NCBI GenBank assembly: GCA_017743605.1
Contig: JAGHYO010000192.1
Coordinates: forward strand, 1-5,026
Reading direction: 5' to 3'
DNA length: 5,026 nucleotides
DNA from: Thermoflexus sp.
GTDB lineage: Bacteria; Chloroflexota; Anaerolineae; Thermoflexales; Thermoflexaceae
Numbering within the stretch: position 1 is the stretch's first letter; every line of letters begins with the position of its first letter. The position numbers and the translations under genes are program-made. Of the stretch, positions 1 through 5,026 are shown one piece after another. Under the pieces are notes generated by a model. That model was given only the letters and a program-made list of their open reading frames with translations. It was not told where the DNA came from and made no database searches.

Positions 1-65
1 CCCCAGAGGCCCACCAGCCCCAAGCCGATCGCCACGAAGGTCCAGCCGATCCTCATGTTCGACAT
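1..65 (-). CDS. N-terminal fragment of an unidentified membrane or exported protein
   Basis: Only the first 21 codons are present and the gene continues past the left edge. Reading starts at the ATG at 65-63 (MSNMRIGWTF...); a second in-frame ATG at 56-54 is an equally possible start. After a short polar or charged start the visible peptide becomes hydrophobic (FVAIGLGLVGLW). That fits a first transmembrane helix or an uncleaved signal anchor. The ATG lies 3 nt after the TAA stop of the DUF2723 gene, so it is almost certainly co-transcribed with it. No convincing Shine-Dalgarno sequence precedes either ATG, which suggests translation coupled to the upstream gene. The context suggests another surface-glycan membrane protein, but the fragment is too short to name a family. 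Confidence 0.55.
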   Translation of the reverse strand, partial: MSNMRIGWTFVAIGLGLVGLW

Positions 66-68
66 TGG

Positions 69-1448
69 TTACGGCCCGTCCGGAGGAGAGGCGCGCGCCC
101 ACCGGATCGGACGATCCAGCTCCTGCAGCGCCCGCTCCAGATCCAGCTCCGGGGGGACACCCCACTGACGCGCCAGCATCCGCCGGTAGGGCGCATGCGC
201 CCAGAGATCCCGATCGAGAATCAGGACATCCGGCCGCTCCCCCAGGACCTCCTGGACATACCATAGCGCGAAGGTCGCCCCATCCTGAGCGGTGAGCAGC
301 ACGGCCGATGCGGGAGCCTCGCGCAGGATTTCCCGGGCCCAGCGAAGGGCCCGGCAATCAGCGTGCAGGTCCACTCCGGACCAGCCGACCCAAGCCTGGA
401 GCGCGGGCAAGGCCAGGATGGCCCATGCCGGGTCCAGGCGCTTTCCCTGCATCCGGAGCGGAGGAAGCCCGCGCTCCAGGCCGGCGGCCATGGCCGCTGT
501 CAGGATCGGCAGCGCCGGGACCAGATAGACGATGGAATCGGCCGTGGCGTATCCGATGGCGTGGGCGAGAACGCCCAGCCCGGCGCTCCCGATCGCGACG
601 GCCATCGGGGGGCGCTCCCGCCACCACCCCAGCCATCCCCACAGGCACGCAGGGGCGCCCACCAGGGCGAGATCCCGGGCCAGCCATCCGGCGGCGGCCA
701 GGAGCCGTCGGGGCCACAGGCCGGGGGGAAGGCCGAACAGATACCCCCAGTAAAGCCGAGCGCTGACGTAATCCCACCATCCCTTCCATCCGGAGAGCTC
801 CGCCCACGGAGAAGGGGATCGCTGAAGTCCATGGAGGCCTGGCCCATACAGCAGGACGGCGACGGCGATTCCGGTCCCCAGGGCAAGGGCGCTTCCCCTC
901 CAGCCGAGCTCCCGGCTCCCTCCCCAGGCGACGACCGGAGCCAGATACGCCAGAACGGGATGGATCCCCAGGCTGAGCCCCCAGGCCAGCCCCAGAAGGG
1001 GAGCGGAGACGCCCTTCGCCGCCATCCACAGCACGCCGGCCGAACCGAGGGCGGCCAGGGTGTACACCTCGGTGATCAGCGCCTGCGACCAAAACAGGGA
1101 AGCGGTGCCCAGGATCAGCCCGGCGGCCAGGGCCAGCAGGGGGCGAGCCCCCAAAGCCCGGGAGGCGGCGACGGTGACGGCCACCGCCCCCGCCGCGGCT
1201 ACGGCGGAAAGGAAGTTCAGCCGCCAAGCGGGGTCTCCCCCCAGGAGCCGAATCCAGAGGGAGCCCACGATCAGATAAGTTGGGAATCCGGGGGGATGGG
1301 GGAGACGTCCTCGCGCCACCGCCACCGCCAGGTCCCCGCCATCGGCCCCGAAATGCGCCCAGGTCAGCGTCGGGGCCATGGTTCTCAGATAAAGCCCCAG
1401 CGTGAGCGCAAAGGCCAACCCTTCAACCTTCAGCAGGCGGCTGCCCAT
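69..1448 (-). CDS. DUF2723 family membrane protein (GT117/TMEM260-like putative glycosyltransferase)
   Basis: This is a 459-residue polytopic protein when started at the ATG at 1448. Family hallmarks are clear. There is an N-terminal helix, then an extracytoplasmic loop with TWAHFGADGGDL (residues about 29-40) and HPPGFPTYL (51-59), matching the DUF2723 pattern of an acidic DxGE/D motif followed by HPPGYP. FWSQALITEVYTL follows at about 119-131. Many Leu/Ala/Trp-rich helices run to about residue 355. A soluble C-terminal portion (about 361-459) carries GATFALWYVQEVLGERPDV (390-408), which resembles the family's GDNDTF-LWY-Q-RPDV block. DUF2723 is classed as GT117, and its eukaryotic relative TMEM260 is a protein O-mannosyltransferase, so transfer of a sugar from a lipid donor on the outer face is inferred. 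The frame stays open upstream to an ATG at 1508, but that start would add a 20-residue Pro/Arg-rich leader lying inside the GT2 gene. The start at 1448 overlaps the GT2 gene by 26 nt and has only a weak RBS. A TTG further inside is also possible. Confidence 0.88.
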   Translation of the reverse strand: MGSRLLKVEGLAFALTLGLYLRTMAPTLTWAHFGADGGDLAVAVARGRLPHPPGFPTYLIVGSLWIRLLGGDPAWRLNFLSAVAAAGAVAVTVAASRALGARPLLALAAGLILGTASLFWSQALITEVYTLAALGSAGVLWMAAKGVSAPLLGLAWGLSLGIHPVLAYLAPVVAWGGSRELGWRGSALALGTGIAVAVLLYGPGLHGLQRSPSPWAELSGWKGWWDYVSARLYWGYLFGLPPGLWPRRLLAAAGWLARDLALVGAPACLWGWLGWWRERPPMAVAIGSAGLGVLAHAIGYATADSIVYLVPALPILTAAMAAGLERGLPPLRMQGKRLDPAWAILALPALQAWVGWSGVDLHADCRALRWAREILREAPASAVLLTAQDGATFALWYVQEVLGERPDVLILDRDLWAHAPYRRMLARQWGVPPELDLERALQELDRPIRWARASPPDGP

Positions 1449-2472
1449 CGGGAGGATCCGGGAGCTTCGTCGAAGCGCAGGGGATGGGCCTGGGGGTGAA
1501 CCCGGCATGATACAGCAACCCGATGGCCAGGGCCGCCCCTTGAACGGCGACCCGCAGCAGGGTCACCCAGGGCCAGAGGAGGGCCACCTCCCGATCCCGG
1601 CCCCAGGCCCAGCGGACGAAGGGGAACGTGCTGAAAAGGAAGCCCAGGAGAGCCATTCCGCTGAGTCCGAGGGCGAGCGGATGGACCCAGGCGCTCGCCA
1701 AGCCGGCCCCGATCAGGATCAGCAACGCCAGCTGGACCTTCAGGGCGGGGTCGGTGTGGGCGTCCCCGTGGATCTTCTCCGGATACCGGAGATACAGGAG
1801 GGCCCGCCAGAACCCATAGCGGGCCTTCCGGCGGAGGTAATGCCCCAATCGGGTCGGATGCCGATGCCAGACCCACGCCTCGGGGGCGAAGACCAAGCGG
1901 TGCCCCGCCCGAGCCAGCCGGAAGGAGAGCTCGACGTCCTCCGCGGAAGGGACCGGGAAGGCTGGGTCGAACCCTCCCGCCCGGATCAGGACACCCCGCC
2001 GGTAGGCGGCGGCGTAAGCATCGACGAAATCGATGCGCGCCATGCGGGCCATGCGCGCATAGCGGAACTCATACTCCAGCTGCACCAGTCGGGCGATCCG
2101 CTCGCGTTGGCGGGTCCGGTAGGTGCCCTTCACACCGGCCACCGTAGGATCTGAGAAGGGCTCTACCATTCGCTCCAGCCAGGTGGGCGACGGCTCGCAG
2201 TCCGCGTCGGTGAAGAGGACGATCTCCCCCCGCGCCGCCTGCAGCCCGGCGTTGCGGGCTGCCGCCGGGCCGGCGTGGGGGATCCGCAGCACCCGGTCCG
2301 CCCCGGCGGCCCGCGCCGCCTCCGCGGTCCCATCCGATGAGCCGTCGTCCACCACAATGATCTCATACATCGAACGAGGAAGCGTCTGGCTTTGGAGGGC
2401 CTCCACGCAGCAGCCGATGACCCCTGCCGCCTGGTAGGCCGGGATGATCACCGAGAGCTCAGGGATGGGCAT
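1423..2472 (-). CDS. Family 2 glycosyltransferase with C-terminal membrane helices
   Basis: The 349-residue protein is a GT-A fold inverting glycosyltransferase. The N-terminal strand LSVIIPAYQ (residues 6-14) leads to VDDGSSDGT (41-49), the nucleotide-sugar binding motif. PAAARNAGL (69-77) follows. TDADCEP (88-94) supplies the DxD-type metal-binding motif (Asp89-Ala-Asp91), and AEDVELSFR (177-185) holds the likely catalytic acid/base Asp. HRHP at 203-206 lies where many GT2 enzymes have their acceptor-side motif. From about residue 245 three hydrophobic segments (about 246-262, 265-284, 297-321) anchor the enzyme, with the catalytic domain expected in the cytoplasm. The tail is Pro-rich. The gene overlaps the preceding flippase-like gene by 14 nt, and GGAGG stands 4 nt before the ATG, which supports this start. 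The role inferred from neighbours is adding a sugar to a lipid-linked glycan or glycolipid. The donor sugar and acceptor cannot be told from the sequence. Confidence 0.93.
   Translation of the reverse strand: MPIPELSVIIPAYQAAGVIGCCVEALQSQTLPRSMYEIIVVDDGSSDGTAEAARAAGADRVLRIPHAGPAAARNAGLQAARGEIVLFTDADCEPSPTWLERMVEPFSDPTVAGVKGTYRTRQRERIARLVQLEYEFRYARMARMARIDFVDAYAAAYRRGVLIRAGGFDPAFPVPSAEDVELSFRLARAGHRLVFAPEAWVWHRHPTRLGHYLRRKARYGFWRALLYLRYPEKIHGDAHTDPALKVQLALLILIGAGLASAWVHPLALGLSGMALLGFLFSTFPFVRWAWGRDREVALLWPWVTLLRVAVQGAALAIGLLYHAGFTPRPIPCASTKLPDPPDGQPPAEG
2029..2055 (-). repeat. Short in-frame 9-nt tandem repeat in the GT2 gene
   Basis: Three consecutive 9-nt units encode Arg-Met-Ala, Arg-Met-Ala and Arg-Ile-Asp (GT2 residues 140-148). 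Units one and two differ by a single base; the third diverges in its last codons. On the plus strand 2033-2040 (atgcgcgc) and 2053-2060 (gcgcgcat) form a perfect 8-bp inverted repeat around a 12-nt loop. It lies in the mid-domain region between the DxD and ED motifs and keeps the frame. It may just reflect a basic helix written in GC-rich codons. Confidence 0.5.
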
Positions 2473-3775
2473 GGCGCCTCCGCCGATCCGAAGGGGGCCA
2501 CAGGGCCAGGAAGGCCGCCGCGGCGAGGGGCGGGCCCATCACGACCCCATGTAGGATCAGGCCGACGGCCAGGGCCCGCTCCGGGTCCACCCCGAACAGG
2601 CCGAGAGAGACCACGCAGATCCCCTCGAAGAGACCGACCCGGGCGGGGACCGGAACGGCCCCCCCGATCATCAGGGCGATGAGGAGGAAGAGAGCGGCCG
2701 GAGGATGGGGAAGGCCGAAGGCGGTCAGGACGGCCAGATTGGCCAGCCCGCCCCCCAGCCACGTCAGCCCGGTCCACCCCAGGGCCTGTCCGGCGACCCC
2801 GGGACGACAGGCGGCCGCCAGACCCTCCAGGCCCCGCCGGACGGCCTCCATCCCCCCGGCCTGCCACCGTGAGGGGAGCCGGCTCACCAAGCCGGACGCC
2901 CGACCGAGGATCCGCTCCCGCTGCCGGAGGATGGTCCCGAGGCCGAGGAGGCACCCTCCCGCCATCAGCGCCGCGGGCCCGGCGGCGCGAAGGAGCCACT
3001 CCGGCAGCGGCGTCCAGGCCAGCAAAGCCAGGATGCAGACCAGAAGGGCCAGCAGGTCCCACAGCTTCTCCACCACCACGCTTCCGATCACGGCCGGGGC
3101 TTCCCGGCCCGTCGGGCTGAGCCACAGCACCCGAGCCACATCGCCCCCCCGCATCGGAAGGGCTTGGTTGAATAACTGTCCGAGCAGGAGGCCCATCATC
3201 ACGGTCCGCAGGGGAGGCGCGGTGGGATGGAGCAGGGCCTGCCAGCGGCGGGCGCGGGCGAGGAGGGTGAACGCGATCGCCAGCGCCCCGACGAGAACCC
3301 ATCGGTAATCCGCGGCCCTCAGCGCCTGGGCCGTCCCCCGCCAGTCGACTTCGCGGATCAGCCACCCGATGGAGAGGGCGGCGATTCCTATCCCCACTCC
3401 CCATCGCCGAAGAGAGCGGGCGCCGCGCATCGCCCATCCCCCTATCCCCGGGCCGACGGCGCGCGCCGGCCCATGGGCTTCTCCCGACGGCGGGTCATCG
3501 GATGGATCCCGCCTCCACATCCGGATGGAAAGGAAAACTCCGCAGGCGCCCAGAATGCTCCACAGGGCCCGCTCCCAGGCCGGGGAGGGGAGAAGGGACA
3601 GGCCCAGACCGATGCCGGCGCATCCGAGGGCCAGCCACCGCTGCAGGCCGGGTCGGGCGAGGACCGCCCGGAGCCCCCGGCCGGTGATCCTCGACTCCCA
3701 CCAGGCCCAACTCCCTGTGGCCACCAGACACGCCAGGCCGAGGATCCAGAGGCTATGCCCCAGCAGCGCGACCAT
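2459..3775 (-). CDS. Flippase-like AglD/UPF0104 family membrane protein with N-terminal membrane extension
   Basis: This is a 438-residue integral membrane protein. Residues about 120-425 are the flippase-like core, the 'lysylphosphatidylglycerol synthase transmembrane' or AglD/UPF0104 family. The core shows GWLIREVDW (137-145), RARRWQALL (174-182), NQALPMRGGDVAR (203-215), VVVEKLWD (233-240) and VPVPARVGLFEG (374-385). These correspond to the family's N-x-x-LP-x-R-x-GE-x-x-R, ER-x-x-D and P-PG-x-G-x-x-E blocks. There are about seven or eight helices and a basic tail (RRRRHAHP). Family cores are usually about 300-340 residues. Here an extra N-terminal module of about 115 residues has three hydrophobic segments (about 8-26, 46-63, 70-85) and a Pro/Gly-rich linker. 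The soluble catalytic domain of MprF is absent, so lipid lysylation is not expected. Movement or handling of lipid-linked glycan or glycolipid is inferred from the operon. The start at 3775 overlaps the ligase-like gene by 23 nt. A shorter product from an internal ATG at 3430 is possible. Confidence 0.88.
   Translation of the reverse strand: MVALLGHSLWILGLACLVATGSWAWWESRITGRGLRAVLARPGLQRWLALGCAGIGLGLSLLPSPAWERALWSILGACGVFLSIRMWRRDPSDDPPSGEAHGPARAVGPGIGGWAMRGARSLRRWGVGIGIAALSIGWLIREVDWRGTAQALRAADYRWVLVGALAIAFTLLARARRWQALLHPTAPPLRTVMMGLLLGQLFNQALPMRGGDVARVLWLSPTGREAPAVIGSVVVEKLWDLLALLVCILALLAWTPLPEWLLRAAGPAALMAGGCLLGLGTILRQRERILGRASGLVSRLPSRWQAGGMEAVRRGLEGLAAACRPGVAGQALGWTGLTWLGGGLANLAVLTAFGLPHPPAALFLLIALMIGGAVPVPARVGLFEGICVVSLGLFGVDPERALAVGLILHGVVMGPPLAAAAFLALWPPSDRRRRHAHP
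2477..2481 (-). promoter_or_regulatory. Ribosome binding site of the GT2 gene
   Basis: On the minus strand GGAGG is followed by CGCC and then the ATG at 2472-2470, giving a 4-nt spacer. It is the best Shine-Dalgarno match at any gene start in the window. It lies inside the last codons of the upstream flippase-like gene, so translation of the two is probably coupled. It fixes the GT2 start at 2472. Confidence 0.65.
3431..3775 (-). other. N-terminal three-helix extension of the flippase-like protein
   Basis: Residues 1-115 of the 2459-3775 protein lie upstream of the conserved core. Hydrophobic stretches at about residues 8-26, 46-63 and 70-85 are separated by short Arg-rich loops (ESRITGRGLRAVLARPGLQRW). 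A helix-poor linker of about residues 88-115 (DPSDDPPSGEAHGP and onward) follows. The linker suggests a separate domain rather than extra core helices. It has the look of a small standalone membrane protein fused to the core. That reading is inference, since I recognise no named family for it. Confidence 0.55.
3438..3443 (-). promoter_or_regulatory. Possible internal ribosome binding site in front of Met116 of the flippase-like gene
   Basis: On the minus strand AGGGGG is followed by 7 nt and then the in-frame ATG at 3430-3428 (Met116, MRGARSLRRW...). That Met sits where standalone members of the flippase-like family normally begin: a short basic stretch, then the first core helix. It may be a functional second start or a relic of two once-separate genes. 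The sequence is G-rich in general, so chance is a real alternative. Confidence 0.3.
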
Positions 3776-5026
3776 CCCAGCCCCCGCGCCCGGAGCGGAT
3801 CAGGGCGGCGATCAGCCCCAGGGCGAACCAGAAAGCCACGGCGGGTTTGGAGCCCAGGGCCAGGGCATCCGTCATCCCGTAGGCGTGGAGGGCGATGAGG
3901 CTGCCCGCTAAACCCAACGCGATGGCTCTCTCCCACCTATCCCCTTTCACCGCAACCTGCCAGCACACCGCAAGCGCAATCCCCAGAAGCGCCAGATACG
4001 CCACCAACCCCGGAATCCCCAAGTCCAGCGCCGTCTGGAGGAAGATATTATGAGCGTGACCGATGTCGGTATCAGGGGGGACGGTGAAGAGCGGGTAGAG
4101 AACCGGCACGACCCGGCGGAAGGCCCCCAGCCCGCAGCCGGTGAAAGGGAAGTCCTGGATGGCGTAGAGGGCCCGGCTCCAGATTTCCACCCGGTCTTCC
4201 AGCGTGATGGCCCCCACCACCTCCTCCACCGGACTGGCGCTCTCTTTCCCGAAGAGGCTCTCCCCCAATTGCTGCGGGCCCAGGCGCAGAACCAACGCTC
4301 CCACTGCCAGCATCGCCAGCACGGGGAGCGAACCGCCCAGCCAGCGGGCCCAGCGGCGGCGGGAGGTGAGGCCAGCCAGGGAGACCAGGGCCAGAATCCC
4401 CGCCGCCCCGCCCATCCAGCCGCTGCGGGATTGGGCGAGGAGAAGGGTGCCGGCCACCAGAGCAAAGAAAAGGAGGCTCCCCACCAGCCTGAACAGAGGG
4501 CCGATCATTGCCCGTCGGGAGAAACGCCAACTGAAGACCAGGGCTAGGGATAGCGGCAGGTAGAGGGTGAGCGCGCCCGCCAGATGATTCGGATTTACGC
4601 CGGGTGTTCCCTGATCCTCCGGGACCGTAGTGATCAAGTGAGGGATCCGCCCGCTCAGTTTGCTCAGTATGGGCATTTTATCCGACCACTGGGCGCCCAA
4701 AAGACCAACCCCGATGAGCACCAATCCGGTCAGGCAAAAAGCTCCCATAGCTGGCGCAAACTTATGGCGCTCGTTCACGGCCATCGTTACCGCGCGGAAC
4801 GTGATCAGCCCCAGCACAACCCGCACCGCATCCGGCAGCGTCGCCTCCCGCGCCGGGGAGGCCCATATTCCCACCGGGACCATCAGGGCGAAGAGCAAAA
4901 GTGCGCCGTTGAAGGGGGTGACCGGCCAGGGCTCGCCTCGCACCGCCCAGCGCAGGAGCCACCAAACCACCAGCACGGCCAGTGCGGTTGCCGTCCAGCG
5001 GGGGCGGACGGTGGGGAACATCAAGA
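3753..5026 (-). CDS. O-antigen ligase/polymerase-like membrane protein (Wzy_C superfamily), 5' end uncertain
   Basis: The frame is open from the right edge to the TAG at 3755-3753, giving about 423 residues. A TTG at 5024 and an ATG at 5021 are the only candidate starts inside the window, and with no sequence upstream the gene may begin outside it. About ten hydrophobic helices are visible. Using the TTG as residue 1, key blocks are GVNPNHLAGAL (142-152), AQSRSGWMGG (197-206), RVEIWSRALYAIQDFPFTG (278-296), GCGLGAFR (296-303) and HAHNIFLQTALDLGIPGL (323-340). The last three form the large extracytoplasmic Wzy_C loop. Its H-x-H-N contains the His position known to matter in WaaL-type ligases. 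Such enzymes move an undecaprenyl-diphosphate-linked glycan to an acceptor, or polymerise it, on the outer membrane face. Ligase, polymerase and PglL-like protein glycosyltransferase functions cannot be separated from sequence alone. The gene overlaps the next by 23 nt and is the first in the visible operon. Confidence 0.88.
   Translation of the reverse strand, partial: LMFPTVRPRWTATALAVLVVWWLLRWAVRGEPWPVTPFNGALLLFALMVPVGIWASPAREATLPDAVRVVLGLITFRAVTMAVNERHKFAPAMGAFCLTGLVLIGVGLLGAQWSDKMPILSKLSGRIPHLITTVPEDQGTPGVNPNHLAGALTLYLPLSLALVFSWRFSRRAMIGPLFRLVGSLLFFALVAGTLLLAQSRSGWMGGAAGILALVSLAGLTSRRRWARWLGGSLPVLAMLAVGALVLRLGPQQLGESLFGKESASPVEEVVGAITLEDRVEIWSRALYAIQDFPFTGCGLGAFRRVVPVLYPLFTVPPDTDIGHAHNIFLQTALDLGIPGLVAYLALLGIALAVCWQVAVKGDRWERAIALGLAGSLIALHAYGMTDALALGSKPAVAFWFALGLIAALIRSGRGGWDGRAAGA

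Noticed and set aside
1282..1302. G-run cluster on the plus strand (GGG, GGGGGG, GGGGG)
   Set aside because: Only three separable runs exist, antisense to conserved codons for the HPPGFP region of the DUF2723 gene. The codons explain it fully.
363..1499. Long plus-strand open frame of 378 codons
   Set aside because: It lies antisense to the DUF2723 gene. Its product is Pro/Gly/Gln-rich with low complexity and no recognisable domain, as expected from the reverse of GC-rich coding DNA, whereas the minus strand shows clear family motifs.
1402..2154. Plus-strand open frame of 250 codons
   Set aside because: It is antisense to the GT2 gene, compositionally biased (Pro/Gly/Glu/Gln) and spans two unrelated minus-strand genes. 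It is a shadow of codon bias.
2448..3437. Minus-strand open frame of 329 codons in another frame of the flippase-like gene
   Set aside because: The product is Arg/Gly/Pro-rich with no hydrophobic segments or motifs. The alternative frame encodes the full set of flippase-like blocks. Its first ATG (3437) overlaps the internal-start region only by chance.
3564..3597. Possible G-quadruplex (GGGGAGGGGAGAAGGG) on the plus strand
   Set aside because: There are only three closely spaced G-runs; a fourth lies about 15 nt away. It is inside a coding region with high GC, so it is not distinguishable from background.
2459..3775. Assignment as MprF (phosphatidylglycerol lysyltransferase)
   Set aside because: Only the flippase-like membrane core is present. 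The C-terminal soluble lysyl-transfer domain of MprF is missing, so that name would overstate the function.
3227..3911. Plus-strand open frames opposite the start of the flippase-like gene and end of the ligase-like gene
   Set aside because: They are low-complexity Arg/Pro/Gly products antisense to well-supported genes. No ribosome binding site or domain was seen.
4540..4800. Locally lower GC within the ligase-like gene, considered as a sign of recent transfer
   Set aside because: The change is modest by eye, and the encoded segment (including the NPNH block) fits the family continuously with its flanks. No junction or repeat was seen.

Overview
The window is a high-GC bacterial segment coding wall to wall on the minus strand. 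It holds the inner part of an operon for surface glycans or protein glycosylation: four nearly complete membrane or membrane-associated proteins and the first codons of a fifth. No gene is supported on the plus strand, and no RNA gene, mobile element, CRISPR array, promoter or terminator was found. Base composition, strong GC bias at third codon positions and the style of the proteins suggest a Chloroflexota member, perhaps a thermophile of the Thermoflexus/Anaerolineae type. This assignment is inferred from protein style, because no rRNA or other marker is present.

In transcription order (right to left) the genes are as follows. (1) 5026-3753 is a polytopic O-antigen ligase/polymerase-like protein (Wzy_C/WaaL superfamily) whose 5' end may lie outside the window. 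(2) 3775-2459 is a flippase-like protein of the AglD/UPF0104 family (annotated as having a lysylphosphatidylglycerol synthase transmembrane domain), with an unusual N-terminal membrane extension of about 115 residues. (3) 2472-1423 is a family 2 glycosyltransferase with a C-terminal membrane anchor. (4) 1448-69 is a DUF2723 (GT117/TMEM260-like) membrane protein, probably a lipid-sugar-dependent glycosyltransferase. (5) From 65 to the left edge is the start of another membrane protein of unknown identity.

The genes overlap by 23, 14 and about 26 nt, and the last pair is separated by 3 nt. This indicates one transcript and probable translational coupling. A plausible working model is that the GT2 enzyme adds sugars to a lipid carrier on the cytoplasmic face. 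The AglD-like protein would move or modify lipid-linked material, and the DUF2723 and ligase-like enzymes would transfer sugars or glycans on the outer face. The acceptor (polysaccharide, lipid or protein) cannot be read from the sequence.

The most notable single observation is the architecture of gene 2. A small three-helix membrane module is joined by a Pro/Gly-rich linker to an otherwise canonical flippase-like core, and the junction carries an in-frame ATG preceded by a Shine-Dalgarno-like AGGGGG. The rest is a recognisable, though functionally uncharacterised, glycan operon. I do not see clear evidence of a wholly new system.
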